Assembly: GCF_003984625.1 (NCBI RefSeq)
Contig: NZ_RWKH01000003.1
Location: 209,881-273,880 of the forward strand
DNA length: 64,000 nucleotides
Source: Variovorax sp. DXTD-1
GTDB lineage: Bacteria; Pseudomonadota; Gammaproteobacteria; Burkholderiales; Burkholderiaceae_C
Direction: 5' to 3'
Shown here: piece after piece, positions 16,901-26,575 of the stretch
How positions within the stretch are numbered: position 1 is the first letter of the stretch
How the letters are laid out: each line of letters begins with the position of its first letter
Notes under the pieces: model-generated
What the model was told of the DNA's origin: nothing
Seen by the model: only the letters and a program-made list of their open reading frames with translations
Databases searched by the model: none
Made by a program: the position numbers and the translations under genes

Positions 16901-18311
16901 CGCCGGGGCGAATGGCCGCGCCGCTGGCGGTGACGGTGCCCGCCGCCAGCGGAATGTTGGCAATGGCGACGTTGTTCTGGCCATAGGCGCGCAGCAGTTC
17001 GCGGGCCGGGTCGGGCGTGGTGGTCTCGGGTGCGTGGCGCTCGGCCACGGTGAGCGAAAGATCGTCGGTCTCGTCGAACCGGCCTTGCCGGTCGTACACG
17101 CGCAAGCGGTAGTAGAGCTTGCCGCCCGCGCCATCGGCCAGGCGATCGAGGAGGCCCGCGGGCACCTGCCATTCACCGCGCATTTCGGTGTCGAGCGGCA
17201 GCGTGGCGAGCAGGCGGCGCTGCATCACGTCGTTGGCCGTGAAGATGCGCAGTTCGGCCTTGGCGGTAAACAGCAGGTAGTTGCTGTAGCCCGCAAAGCG
17301 CACGGTGTCGCCGGCGACCACGGTCGTGGGCCAGGCGGCGGCGCTCAGGCGGCGCGGCGCAGAGAGGTTGTCGTACTGCAGGCGCAGCTGGTTGCGTTCG
17401 AGTTGCACGTCCACGCAGCGCTGGCGGTCGGCGCTGGTGGCGCCCTCTCCGCCCGGCGCCGCGGCACCCTTGCCGTCGAGCAGCTGGCCGTCCACGCTCA
17501 GGCGCAGCGGCGCATCGTCGGTGCCGATGGCGGTGAAGGTGCGGCACACGCCGGGGTCCGCCGGTGCCGCGGCGGGTGCACTCACCACGGCGGTCGCCGC
17601 ATCGGCCCAGTACACGCGCACTTCCACGCGCCGGTTGGCCGGCCAGTTGACCGGATCGGACGCGGGCGCCGCAACGGGTTCGTCAGGGCCGCGGGAGCTT
17701 GCCGCCGCCGCGGATTCGGGCAGGCCGAGGCGCCCTGTGAGGTAGCGCGCCACCTGCTGCGCGCGCGCCAGGCCCAGGGCATGGTTGTCGGCAAAGCGCT
17801 CTCGCGACCTGGCGCTCAACGGCTGCGCGTCGGTATGGCCCACGATCTCGAAGCGCAGCCTGTCGCGGCCCTTCACCAGGCCCGCGATGCGGTCGAGCTG
17901 CGCCCGGTCCGCCGCAGCGAGAAGATCGGAGCCCGATGCGAACTGCGGTGTCTCGGTTTCGCTGCCCTCCTTCGCGGCAGCAGCAGCGGTTGCGGGGCCG
18001 GCAGCCGGGACCACCGCTGGCTCGCGTGCATCGCCGAGCACGAAGGTGGCCTTGGGCAGCTCGCGCTCGCCGCTGTGCGGCAGGTGACGCGCGCCGTCGA
18101 GGTCCACCGCGCGCGGGTCGGCCGCGGCATGGTCGAGCATGCGGCCGCGCACGGCGGTTTCCTGTGCTGCGGCAAGCCCCATGGCCATGCAGGCGGCGGT
18201 GACGGCGCCCGCAAGGGCGACACGCTTCGGAAGCTTTCTCATATCGGCTCGCTTGAACGGGTTCTTCGGTGTCAGGTGGCTTTTCATGGCGTTCACTCGT
18301 TCTCGCGTCAT
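13998..18311 (-). CDS. OmpA-domain protein with C-terminal outer-membrane beta-barrel, 1437 aa
   Basis: Signal peptide at about 25-50 (VALAGAVTAACMAMGLAAAQ). Residues about 125-235 form an OmpA-like peptidoglycan-binding domain: RLRFEIVGHTDAQPLSARSR and NRRVEVRVYW. A region of Ig-like/beta modules follows, and from about residue 520 to the end the sequence alternates as amphipathic strands with periodic aromatic residues, ending LNVLGKF; a terminal Phe is the usual outer-membrane barrel signal. Its ATG at 18311 overlaps the stop of the giant repeat protein as ATGA (ATG 18287 is an alternative start). The protein looks like the outer-membrane anchor or export partner of that repeat protein. 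That role is inferred from coupling and architecture. Confidence 0.78.
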   Translation of the reverse strand: MTRERVNAMKSHLTPKNPFKRADMRKLPKRVALAGAVTAACMAMGLAAAQETAVRGRMLDHAAADPRAVDLDGARHLPHSGERELPKATFVLGDAREPAVVPAAGPATAAAAAKEGSETETPQFASGSDLLAAADRAQLDRIAGLVKGRDRLRFEIVGHTDAQPLSARSRERFADNHALGLARAQQVARYLTGRLGLPESAAAASSRGPDEPVAAPASDPVNWPANRRVEVRVYWADAATAVVSAPAAAPADPGVCRTFTAIGTDDAPLRLSVDGQLLDGKGAAAPGGEGATSADRQRCVDVQLERNQLRLQYDNLSAPRRLSAAAWPTTVVAGDTVRFAGYSNYLLFTAKAELRIFTANDVMQRRLLATLPLDTEMRGEWQVPAGLLDRLADGAGGKLYYRLRVYDRQGRFDETDDLSLTVAERHAPETTTPDPARELLRAYGQNNVAIANIPLAAGTVTASGAAIRPGEKVRALGFAVPVDDNGRFVFQQLVPRRVQTGEIAVTDAQGATRSYRRDFDLPASDWFFVGQADLTVGSNSVSGPAAIMTNDKNRYGGGGWSEGRIAGYAKGQLNDRWTLTASVDTEERPLKDLFRNLDRKDPTSLFRRFDPEDSWTTFGDDSTTIEDAPTQGRFYLRVDDGRSQAMWGNFKLNFGDTELTRVSRGLYGFHGRYLGDESTSFGEARLKVDTFAAEPGTLAAREEFRGTGGSLYYLRNQDITRGAERVNIEIRDRDSGFVLKRTQLVPSSDYEIDYLQGRVLLSAPLPSLSDDGSLVRAGGLTGMPTFLVVDYEYTPIASSLDTLAIGGRVSWWANDHVGVGVTASRQDQIGADQRLAGADITLRKTENTYFKGEFARSKGPGTAQLDSLDGGFSFSGRNGALGTTLGNGPTGNANAWRLEGQADLADFEMKGGGRISAYAQSRDAGFSAPGQYASNATRQVGLSAAVPFGEKGEGGELRLKADRRDERDGYNSSVLDAQYGLRLSPDWKLGLGMRYDDKTGDSLITSPSLPSTQAVSGERADAAVQLEYTGNDRWSLYGFAQKTLRRTGTRLDNDRLGFGGRYRVSDKLALRGELSTGDGGLAGKAGVDYQFDDRSNLYMTYVADTGRTDENLIGRGGSLVTGVRSRVADGLTMFTEHRHATGTQPGLTHAYGVQYAPDANWTLGVNFENGWVGAETLGATRREAVALTAGYSSERLKYSGGLEYRKDRTTAEARTSWLVKNSFSWKVNDDARWVGKFNWADSDSSTGALAAAKYTEAMLGYALRPALDDRLNLLFKYTYLYDLSSPGQVVSAGGLDSSLGTVSTTGIDYQQRSHVFAIDATYDINERWTVGGKYAWRRGELRASRDNSAPWFKSSAELAVLRVDWKLVRNWDWMVEWRSLRAKELQDRKSGFVTAAYYHVNENLKVGVGYNFTDYSDNLTDMSYRSKGWFLNVLGKF

Positions 18312-21300
18312 GGCTTCACCGCGGGCGTGGCGGCGGGCACCAGCTCGACTTCGATGTCCAGGTTGAAAAGCGGCGGCTCCTTGCGGCTTTCGCGCTGTTC
18401 GCCCAGCTGCTTCCAGCGCGAGAGCACCGCGGCCTTGACCGCATCGGTGCGCTGGCGGCCGAGCGATTCGGCTTCGCCGGGCGCGGCCTTGTAGGCCAGG
18501 CGCAGCACCGAGGCCTTCTCAGCCAGCACGTTCACCGTGCGGTCGAGCTCGGGCACGAAGCCGGCGCGCAGCGCTGCGTTGCCGTCTTCGAATGCAGTGC
18601 CCTGCAGCGCGAGGCGGACCACGCGGTGCACCGTGGCGCCGAAGTTCACCTTCAGCACCTTGCCGCGCGTGGCGCGCTCGGCGGCCGGGTTCTCGCTGGT
18701 CGTACGGTAGCCCGAAGGCAGCGTGCGGTCGTCCAGCTTGAGCACCAGGTTGCTGCCGGTGCCTTCCTTCGGAATGGCGGCGCAGGCAATGTGGTACCGG
18801 CCCTCGGCGTCGGTGGTCACCAGCACGCCGTTCACGGTGGCGATGCGCACGTTCGCAAGGCCGGGTTCGCCTTCGTCCTGGTAGCCGTTGGCGTTCTTGT
18901 CGTCGTAGACCTTGCCGATCACGTCGGTGCAGTCGAAGAGCGCATCGGGCACCACGCGCACGGTGGCGGTGGCCAGGTTGGACAGCACGCGGCCACCCAC
19001 GCCCTGCGTGGCGATGACCTGGTTGACGAACTCGCCCTCACCCACGCCGACCCCCACGCCCGCGACCATCAGGTATTCCTTGGTCTCGTTGGGCGCGAAG
19101 TTCTGGCCGGGCACCACCACCTGGCGGCCGTTGATCTGCGGCACCACCGGCAGCGCGACGCCGCCCGGCATGGTGCGCACGGTGAGCGAGCCCTGCACGT
19201 AGCGGAAGCCCGGCGGCAGCGTGTCGACCACGGCCACGCCCGGCACGGGGTTGCCGCGGGTGTTGCGCGCCGTGATGCGGTAGGGCAGCAGTTCGCCCTT
19301 CTTCACCGTCAGCTTCGAGCTGGTCTTGCGCAGCTCGATGAGCGTGGCGTCCGACGGGTCGAGCGGAATGTTGTTGGCCACCACGTGCTGGCCGCCGCCG
19401 CCCGGCATCTGGAAAGCCAGGTAGTAGCCGGCGCCGGGCACCAGCCCCGCGCCCGGGCTCACCACGCAGGGGTTGCTCTGCGCGGGTGCGGGTCCGTTCG
19501 CCGGTGCGGAACACGACTGCGTGCCGAGCCCGCCCGCCGCCGGCGGGTAGATGGACGAGGGCAGGTAGCTGCCCGGCGGCGTGACCGCCAGGCGGTACTC
19601 GCCCGCCGGAGCGCCCGGCAGCACGAAGAAGTCGTAGGTGCCGTTGGGGCCGGTGGTGTAGGTGTCGCGGCCGTCGAGCAGATGCTGCGCCGGATCGAAG
19701 CCCGGCGGGCCGACCAGGCGCACCACGGCGCCGGGCACGGGCGTGCCGCTCACGCTGTCGTACACCACGCCACCCGGGTCGTACGGCAGGTCTTGCCGCT
19801 GCACGTTGGCACCGGCGTTCACGCGCACCTTGATCGAGAAGCGCGGATCGCTGGCGGCCGGCGTGGGGTAAGGGCCGCCCGCGCCGTTCTGCGCCGCATC
19901 GGTGGGCCACACGCCGCCGACCACGCGGCCGTCCGGCGAGCGGAAGCGCACGCGGTATTCGCCCGGCGTGAGGTCGCCGAAGCGGTAGCTGCCGTCCGCG
20001 CCCGTGGTCACGGTGTAGAGCACGGTGGCCGCGGTTTCCGGGCAGGCGTTGCCGCCATCGGCACAGCGCATCAGCTCCACGGTCCAGCCTTCGCCCTGGC
20101 CTTCGCCGCTTTCGCGGCCGCGGTTGTGGTTCTGGTCGAACCACACGGTGCCGGTCAGCGAAGCAGGCAGGTTGTTGTGCTCGTTGAAGTCGTAGCCCGT
20201 GCCGTTGGCCGCCAGCGTGGTGAAGTTCACGCGGATCTGGTTGGTGCCCTGCGCAGAGCCGCCGAGCGTGCCGGGAATGGCAATGCCCTCGTCGTAGCCG
20301 CTGGGCTGCGTCTCGGTGACGGTGTAGCCGCCGGTGCCGGGCAACGGCAGGCCGGCCAGCTCGTAGCGGCCATCGGGGCCGGTCACGGCGGTGCGCGTCA
20401 CGGGGTTGCCCGCCGCGTCGGTGCCGGTGAGCGTGATGGTCACGCCCGCAATCGGAAGGTCTTGCGGTTCGCGCGTTCCGTTGCGGTTCGCGTCGTTGTA
20501 GACGGTGCCCGCAAGGGATGCGCCGCGCTCGCCGAAGTTGTAGTTGTCGCCGTTGCCGCCGCGGTATGCGATGGCGGAGAGCACATCGTTGCCGAGCGTG
20601 CCGCTGGCCGTGCCGTCGAGCGTGCCGACCGCGTCGAGGCCGTCCGCATACGTGACGGGCTGCGTCTCGCGCACGGTGTAGCCGGTGGCATCGGCCGGCA
20701 GCAGGCCGGTGAAGACGTAGCGGCCGTTCGCATCGGTCACCACGGTGGCGTTCACCGCCAGCCCGCTGGCCGAGCGGCCGGTGAGCGTGAGAGTGACGCC
20801 CGGAATACCCGGCTCGCCCGCCTGGCGAATGCCGTCGTTGTTGCTGTCGACGTAGACCCAGCCCGCGATCTGCCCGCCGCGCTCGCCGAAGTTGTAGTCG
20901 ATGCCTGCGTCTTCCGATGCGAGCACCAGGGCGCCGAAGCGGTCGTTGACGCTGCCTGGGTTCAATGTGCCGCGCGGCGCGCCGCCCACGGTGCCGAGCG
21001 ACTCGGGACCGTCGGCCACGCCGTCGGGTTGCGTCTCGTCGATCTGGTAGGTGCCGGGCAACAGCTTGTCGACCAGGTAGCGGCCATCGGCGGCGGCCTG
21101 CACCGTGTGCGTGACCGGGTTGCCGAGGAAGTCGGTGCCGGTCACGCGCACCGTGGTGCCCGCAATGCCGGGCTCCGCGGTGTCGCGGGTGCCGTTCGAT
21201 GGAGCGACGTCGGCATACACGTAGCCGGACACGCTGGCCGGACGCACGGCCGAGAAGTTGTTGGCGGCCGAACCCGCACCCGCCGCGGCGAGCACGATGT

Positions 21301-24300
21301 TCTGGATGACGTTGGCGTTGGAGCCGTTGGGCCCGTTGAGCACGCCGTTGCCGGCCGTGGGCACGGAGCCCGGCGTGCTGCCGGCGCCGCTCACATTGCC
21401 GGCGCGCGTGATGCCGGGTTCGTAGCCCGCGGGCCGCGTCTCCGTCACGGTGTAGGTGCCGGGGGCGAGGTTCGCGAAGTTGTAGTCGCCGCTGGCGTCG
21501 GTGGTGGTGGTGCGCGTCACCGGCTGTCCGTTGACGTCCGTGCCCGTGAGCGTGATGGCCACGCCTGCAATGCCGGGTTCGGTGGCCGGGGCGCCCTGCG
21601 CGCCGCTGCCGTCGCGGTCGTAGTACACGCGTCCCGAGATGCCCGCGGGCAGCAGTTCCCCGAAGTAGTACTCACCCTGTGTGAGCGGCGGGTTGGTGCC
21701 GGCCACGGTCACGCCCGTGATGCTGTTGCCGCCGCCTTGCGCAGCGCCCGGTTGCCCGTTTGCGTTGGCTTTGCCCGGTGCGTAGTTGGCGGGCTGCGTT
21801 TCGGTGATGGTGTAGCCGCCGGGCGCCGAGGGCGGCACATTGCGGAACTCGTAGCTGCCGTCCGGGCCCGAGGGCACGGCGACGATGTTGACCGGGTTGC
21901 CCGCGGCATCGGTGCCGGTGAGGCGCAATTCCACGGTGGGAATGCCGGTGTCGCCCGCCTGCGGCACGCCGTCGTTGTTGCCGTCGACGAACACGCGCAC
22001 CGGAATGCGGGTGAGCAGTTCGCCGAAGTCGTAGCCGGTGCCGTTCACGTTCGAGCGCAATGCGATGGCGCTCACCACGTCGTTGCCCGCGGTGCCTCCG
22101 GCCGTGCCGGCCGCATCGCTGCCATCCGCGAAGGCGGCGGGCTGCGTCTCGGTCACCACATAGCTGCCGGGCAGGAGGTTGTTGAAGGCGTAGTTGCCGG
22201 TACCGCTGGCCGTGGTGGCCGTGGTCGACACCGGGTTGCCGAACATGTCGGTGCCGGTGAGCGTGACCGTCACGCCCGCGATGCCGGGATCGCCCGCGCT
22301 CGCGGCGTTGTTGTAGTCGGCATCGCGGTACACGCGGCCGGCAAGGCTCGCGGGGCGCACTTCGCCGAAGTTGTTGCTGGTCGAAGTGCCGCCCGCGCCG
22401 AGCACGATGGTGTCGATGCGGTTGGCGTTGGAGCCGTTGGGCCCGTTCGAAGCGCCCGCCGGCACGGTGCCTGCGGTGCTGCCCGCGCCGGTGACGCCGC
22501 CCGCGCGGGTGATGCCCGGCTGGTAGGCCGCGGGCTGGTCCTCGGCCACGCTGTAGGTGCCCGCGGGCACGGTGAAGCTCCAGGTGCCGTCGGTGGCCGT
22601 GGTGGTGGTCAGCGAGACGGCGTTGCCCAGGCTGTCGGTGCCGGTCAGGCGCATGGTGACGCCGCCAATGCCGGACTCGCCGGTGTCGATCTGGCCGTCG
22701 CCGTCCAGGTCTTCATACACACGGCCGCTGAGCGCGCTGCTCTGCACGGTGATGCTGCCCTGGTTGAAGTTGTTGCCCGCGTTCGGATCGGAACCACCGT
22801 TGGTGTCGCCCGAGCCGGTGGTCACCAGGTGCGCGCGGTTGGTGAACGGCGTGCCGTTGGCGGGCGTGCTGCCCGTGGTCGTGCGCACCGGAATGCGCAC
22901 GGTGGCCGTGCCGTTGGCCGGCATCGAAGTGATGGCGCAGCTCACGCTGGTGCCGCCCGCGCTGCCCGTGCAGGTTGGCGCGGCGGGTGTGAAGCTGCCG
23001 CCGGTCACGGTGAACACCGGCGTGCCCGTCAGCGCCAGGCCCGTGGGCAGCGTGTCGGTAAAGCTCGTGGTCTCGGCACTGTCTGGGCCGTTGTTGCGCA
23101 GCTGCACGAGCCAGTCGAAGCTCTGGCCGATAGCCACGGTGGCAAGCGGCGTTGCGGTGCCCGTTGAAACAGCGGTCTTGGAGACCACCTCCACATCGGC
23201 CTTGAACCGGAAGGTGGTGTTCTCGACCACCGTGTTGTTGCCCTGGCTCGTGTCGAAGGCATTGCGCGCGGCATCCTGGAAGTCGACAGCAGCGCGGTTC
23301 TGGAACGTGCCGCGCGAGACGCCGCGCAGGACTACCTGGACCTGCAGCGAGTTGGATTCGCCTGTTGCACCGGTACCGGTGCCGCCGATGGCCGGGATCG
23401 TGAATACGATCTGCCCGCCGGACGAACCGACTGCGGGTGTCGTGACGCCGACTCCGGCCGGCGCGCTGGCCGACACGAACGTGGGCGCCGGTTCACCGTT
23501 GGTTCCCGCGGTGGGCAGGTTGTCGATGAGCCGAACCCCCTCGGCTGTCGAGGCGCTGTTGTTCGAGACCGTGATCGTGTAGGTGACGTTGTCGCCCACG
23601 TTCACCGGATCGACGTCATCGCGCTTGGTCACCACCAGGTCGTACACGGGCGCGGTCACGCTGGTACCGGCCGCTGCCTGATTGTTGGTGGCGTTGCCCT
23701 CCGGCGTGGCGGTGCTGACGGCAACGTTGTTGGTAATGGTGGTGCCGTTGATCGCATAGAGCGGACGCACCTCCACCGTGACCGTCTGCTGCTCGTTGCG
23801 CACGAGCGAACTCCAGGTGCACACGAGCTGGTTGTTGCCAGGGCCGGTCGGCTGCGTGGCATTGGGCGGGGGCGTGCAGCTGCCACCATTCGAGGCCACG
23901 GCCCTGATGAACATCAGCCCCGACGGCAGGGTGTCAGTGACCTGCACGTTGTAGGCGCGGCTGAAGCTGTCCTCCTGAACGGACCGGTTGCGCGCGGTAA
24001 GGGTGTAGGTGAGCACCTGGCCGACCGGCACCGAACCCGGACTTGCGGTCTTGGTCACCGTCACATCGGCCACGGCATTGAAGAAGCCGGTGGCGGAACC
24101 GCTGTTGGTCAGGCCCGCGTCGTCGAGCACCGGATCGGCCGGCATGGCTGCGATGGCGCTCGCCTTGTTGGCGATCTGGAAGGCGTTGTCCGAGGCCGAA
24201 GCGCCGTCGCCGAAATGCCGGGCCTGGACGCTGATCACCGGACACAGCGGCACCGCCGTCACGGGATCGGTGCTCGCACGGCACACCGGCAGCTGGGCGA

Positions 24301-26353
24301 TGTTGCAGTTCGCAAGCGATGTGTCGCCCGCGCCGCCCGAGGGGGCGGGCACCGCGCAACTACCTGCAAAGGTCGCGGCATTGGCGGTCTGCGACACCGC
24401 GGGCGTGCCCACCACTTGCAAGAAGCGGTCGCTGACCGCAACGTTCTGCGCCACCGAGGGGCCGCTGTTGACCACCTCGATCTCCCAGGTGATCGCCTGG
24501 CCCGCGGTCTGGCGGTTGCCCGTGCTGTTGCCGATGCCCACCACGCGCTTCAAGACTTTGACGTCGGCATAGTTGGCGCTGTCGTCCACGCCGGTGCCCA
24601 GGCTGACGCAGTCGTTGCCGGTGTTGGCGTCGGGGTCTGCCCCCGAAGTGGGCGCACTCGAGGGCAGCGCCACGTTCACGCACATGCTGTTGACAATGGG
24701 GGCGTTGCCCGCCGGCACCGCGGGGATCGTGACGTTCACGGTCACGAAGCCGGCATTGCGCGCGCTGCCGCCGTTCGAGGTGTCCACCGGGATGTCGGAA
24801 CCCAGCGTGCGCGTGCAGTTCACCGTGGCGGGCCCGTCGACCGGAGCCGTAACGGTGGAACCGCCCTTGGTGATCGTGCAGGTATAGCTCCCCTGCCCGA
24901 CGCTGTTGATGCGCACGCCGGCCGGCAGGTCGTCGACCAGGTTGACGGTGCTGCCCGCCAGGAGGCGGGTGCCGCCCAGGTTGGTGGCGCCCACCTGGTA
25001 GTCGAAGGGCTGGTTGATCGGCACGTTGTTCTGCGGCCAGCCGCGACGCTTGTCGGCGCGGAAGTCGGTGGCGGAATTCGCCACGTCGGCGGGTACGCTG
25101 CCGGTGGCCGATGTCGCCACGGGTCCGGCGGCATTTACCGTCGCTTCGTTGACCACGCCCGTGCCGGCGGTCAGGGCAGTCACGGGAACGACGATGTTGC
25201 CGAGCGACTGGCTGGCACCGCCTGCGCCGCCGACGTTGGCGCGCGTGCAGCTCACGGTCTGGCCGGAGACCGAGCAGGTCCACCCCGGGTCCGCCGTCAC
25301 CGTGCCATTGATCTGGAAGTTGGCTGGCAAGGTGTCGGTCACCGTCACGCCCGTGGGCGCGCTGCCGCTGAAGCGCGGCGTCAGCGTGAAGTTGAAACGC
25401 TGGCCCACGAGCAGCTGGCCGCCGTTGTGGGTCTTGGTCATCGAGAGCACCGTGCCCGCGGTAATCGTGGTGTTGGCGGTTGCATTGTTGTTCGTGGGCA
25501 CGCCATCGCCAATCGAGCCCGCGGGCGCGATCGCCGGCTGGTGCGTGATGGTGGAACCCGCGGCCCCCGTGACCACGCCGTTGACGGTGATCGTGCGGCT
25601 GCCATTGGGCGAGAGGACGCCGACGTCGCAGGTCAGCTGGCTGCCGGCAATCGAGCATCCCGAAGGCAGGCCGCTGCCCGAGACCGACAGGCCCGTGGGA
25701 ATGTTGTAGGTCAGCGTCGAGCCCGAACTCGCATCGGGCCCGTTGTTGGTGAGCGTGAAGGCGATCGGTACAGTCGCGCCGCTGGAGGCGGTGGCAGGCG
25801 CCGTGATGACCAGGGCGACGTCGGCGCCTTGGTTCACAGTGATCGTCTTGGTCTCGCTGGCGCCGCCGCCCTCAGGAGTTGCCGTGACGCTCAGCGTGCC
25901 TTGCGAGACGGTGCGCAGCCGCAGCTCGAAGTCACGGGTCTGGTTGGCCGCCAGCGTGATGCCCGAGCAGGTCACCGTGCCGGGCCCTGCCTCGCCCACG
26001 TTGACCGTCGAGGCGCAACTGCCCACCGGCACCGCGCCCGTGCCCATGTAGACGCTGTTGGCCGGGATGGTGTAGGTGAACGAGGTGCCCGGCGGCCCGA
26101 TCGGCAGGCCGTCAGTCTCGGCGACGGTCACGGTGCTGGTGACCGTTCCGCCGGCCGGAACGATGTTGGGCACATGCACCAGGCTGGAAACCTGCGGTAT
26201 GGCATGGGCGGCCGTGGCCAGCAGCAAACTTGCAAGCGGAACGGCGATGAACGCCGGCATCCGCGCCATGCGCCTGCGCAGCGCCTTTCGCGCAAGCTTG
26301 AAGAAATCGCTCGGCGCTTTCGCGCCCGACAAGATCGTTGGGGTGTTGGACAT
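18308..26353 (-). CDS. Giant DUF11 / SdrD-B repeat surface protein, 2681 aa
   Basis: A long signal sequence (N-region of 30 residues with RRRMAR, cleavage after TAAHA at 51). Residues about 52-1200 hold at least seven DUF11-type beta modules, seen as repeated ...VGDNVTYTITVSNNS... and VTDTLP patterns (starts near 174, 301, 431, 594, 761, 904, 1048). From about 1210 to 2150 there are eight SdrD-B/Cna-B-like modules, each beginning GxVYxDxNxxG, then PGIAGVTVTLTGTD and TETQPA. A carboxypeptidase-regulatory-like module, another DUF11 (about 2338) and an SdrD-B (about 2481) follow, with a small C-terminal helical/beta domain. No LPXTG or autotransporter barrel exists; the barrel is the next, overlapping gene. 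AGGGA precedes the ATG. Likely an adhesin or surface stalk. Confidence 0.82.
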   Translation of the reverse strand: MSNTPTILSGAKAPSDFFKLARKALRRRMARMPAFIAVPLASLLLATAAHAIPQVSSLVHVPNIVPAGGTVTSTVTVAETDGLPIGPPGTSFTYTIPANSVYMGTGAVPVGSCASTVNVGEAGPGTVTCSGITLAANQTRDFELRLRTVSQGTLSVTATPEGGGASETKTITVNQGADVALVITAPATASSGATVPIAFTLTNNGPDASSGSTLTYNIPTGLSVSGSGLPSGCSIAGSQLTCDVGVLSPNGSRTITVNGVVTGAAGSTITHQPAIAPAGSIGDGVPTNNNATANTTITAGTVLSMTKTHNGGQLLVGQRFNFTLTPRFSGSAPTGVTVTDTLPANFQINGTVTADPGWTCSVSGQTVSCTRANVGGAGGASQSLGNIVVPVTALTAGTGVVNEATVNAAGPVATSATGSVPADVANSATDFRADKRRGWPQNNVPINQPFDYQVGATNLGGTRLLAGSTVNLVDDLPAGVRINSVGQGSYTCTITKGGSTVTAPVDGPATVNCTRTLGSDIPVDTSNGGSARNAGFVTVNVTIPAVPAGNAPIVNSMCVNVALPSSAPTSGADPDANTGNDCVSLGTGVDDSANYADVKVLKRVVGIGNSTGNRQTAGQAITWEIEVVNSGPSVAQNVAVSDRFLQVVGTPAVSQTANAATFAGSCAVPAPSGGAGDTSLANCNIAQLPVCRASTDPVTAVPLCPVISVQARHFGDGASASDNAFQIANKASAIAAMPADPVLDDAGLTNSGSATGFFNAVADVTVTKTASPGSVPVGQVLTYTLTARNRSVQEDSFSRAYNVQVTDTLPSGLMFIRAVASNGGSCTPPPNATQPTGPGNNQLVCTWSSLVRNEQQTVTVEVRPLYAINGTTITNNVAVSTATPEGNATNNQAAAGTSVTAPVYDLVVTKRDDVDPVNVGDNVTYTITVSNNSASTAEGVRLIDNLPTAGTNGEPAPTFVSASAPAGVGVTTPAVGSSGGQIVFTIPAIGGTGTGATGESNSLQVQVVLRGVSRGTFQNRAAVDFQDAARNAFDTSQGNNTVVENTTFRFKADVEVVSKTAVSTGTATPLATVAIGQSFDWLVQLRNNGPDSAETTSFTDTLPTGLALTGTPVFTVTGGSFTPAAPTCTGSAGGTSVSCAITSMPANGTATVRIPVRTTTGSTPANGTPFTNRAHLVTTGSGDTNGGSDPNAGNNFNQGSITVQSSALSGRVYEDLDGDGQIDTGESGIGGVTMRLTGTDSLGNAVSLTTTTATDGTWSFTVPAGTYSVAEDQPAAYQPGITRAGGVTGAGSTAGTVPAGASNGPNGSNANRIDTIVLGAGGTSTSNNFGEVRPASLAGRVYRDADYNNAASAGDPGIAGVTVTLTGTDMFGNPVSTTATTASGTGNYAFNNLLPGSYVVTETQPAAFADGSDAAGTAGGTAGNDVVSAIALRSNVNGTGYDFGELLTRIPVRVFVDGNNDGVPQAGDTGIPTVELRLTGTDAAGNPVNIVAVPSGPDGSYEFRNVPPSAPGGYTITETQPANYAPGKANANGQPGAAQGGGNSITGVTVAGTNPPLTQGEYYFGELLPAGISGRVYYDRDGSGAQGAPATEPGIAGVAITLTGTDVNGQPVTRTTTTDASGDYNFANLAPGTYTVTETRPAGYEPGITRAGNVSGAGSTPGSVPTAGNGVLNGPNGSNANVIQNIVLAAAGAGSAANNFSAVRPASVSGYVYADVAPSNGTRDTAEPGIAGTTVRVTGTDFLGNPVTHTVQAAADGRYLVDKLLPGTYQIDETQPDGVADGPESLGTVGGAPRGTLNPGSVNDRFGALVLASEDAGIDYNFGERGGQIAGWVYVDSNNDGIRQAGEPGIPGVTLTLTGRSASGLAVNATVVTDANGRYVFTGLLPADATGYTVRETQPVTYADGLDAVGTLDGTASGTLGNDVLSAIAYRGGNGDNYNFGERGASLAGTVYNDANRNGTREPQDLPIAGVTITLTGTDAAGNPVTRTAVTGPDGRYELAGLPLPGTGGYTVTETQPSGYDEGIAIPGTLGGSAQGTNQIRVNFTTLAANGTGYDFNEHNNLPASLTGTVWFDQNHNRGRESGEGQGEGWTVELMRCADGGNACPETAATVLYTVTTGADGSYRFGDLTPGEYRVRFRSPDGRVVGGVWPTDAAQNGAGGPYPTPAASDPRFSIKVRVNAGANVQRQDLPYDPGGVVYDSVSGTPVPGAVVRLVGPPGFDPAQHLLDGRDTYTTGPNGTYDFFVLPGAPAGEYRLAVTPPGSYLPSSIYPPAAGGLGTQSCSAPANGPAPAQSNPCVVSPGAGLVPGAGYYLAFQMPGGGGQHVVANNIPLDPSDATLIELRKTSSKLTVKKGELLPYRITARNTRGNPVPGVAVVDTLPPGFRYVQGSLTVRTMPGGVALPVVPQINGRQVVVPGQNFAPNETKEYLMVAGVGVGVGEGEFVNQVIATQGVGGRVLSNLATATVRVVPDALFDCTDVIGKVYDDKNANGYQDEGEPGLANVRIATVNGVLVTTDAEGRYHIACAAIPKEGTGSNLVLKLDDRTLPSGYRTTSENPAAERATRGKVLKVNFGATVHRVVRLALQGTAFEDGNAALRAGFVPELDRTVNVLAEKASVLRLAYKAAPGEAESLGRQRTDAVKAAVLSRWKQLGEQRESRKEPPLFNLDIEVELVPAATPAVKP

Positions 26354-26575
26354 CCCGTCCCTCGTAATGGCTCTGATGGCCCTGGCACCGTGCGTTAGGG
26401 CGCCGCGGAATGCGGCGCAGGCGTCCAGGAAAGAGCGCGATTGTTCGACGAGACCGAGTTACAAACTTTTGCTACACGGGACGCAATGTTTGTTAAAACT
26501 GACATTCACTTACGATTTCGACGGAGCGTGAATTCCGTCACACGCGCTTTTGCGGGACCGCCCTACGCTAGACGA
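26354..26575. promoter_or_regulatory. Divergent promoter region between the giant surface protein and the response regulator
   Basis: These 222 bases separate the two divergent genes. The stretch 26455-26515 is clearly more AT-rich than its surroundings (TTACAAACTTTTGC, TTTGTTAAAACTGAC) and is the likely place for promoters of one or both directions. No gene is seen. No operator repeat could be assigned with confidence. Confidence 0.45.

Noticed and set aside
15273..18494. 1073-codon open frame antisense to the OmpA-barrel gene
   Set aside because: Same reason: the minus-strand barrel protein has clear domains, and the plus frame has none.
18269..23167. 1632-codon open frame antisense to the giant repeat gene
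   Set aside because: Antisense to the DUF11/SdrD repeat gene; composition (Arg, His, Gly, Val) is that of a mirror frame, with no start signal.
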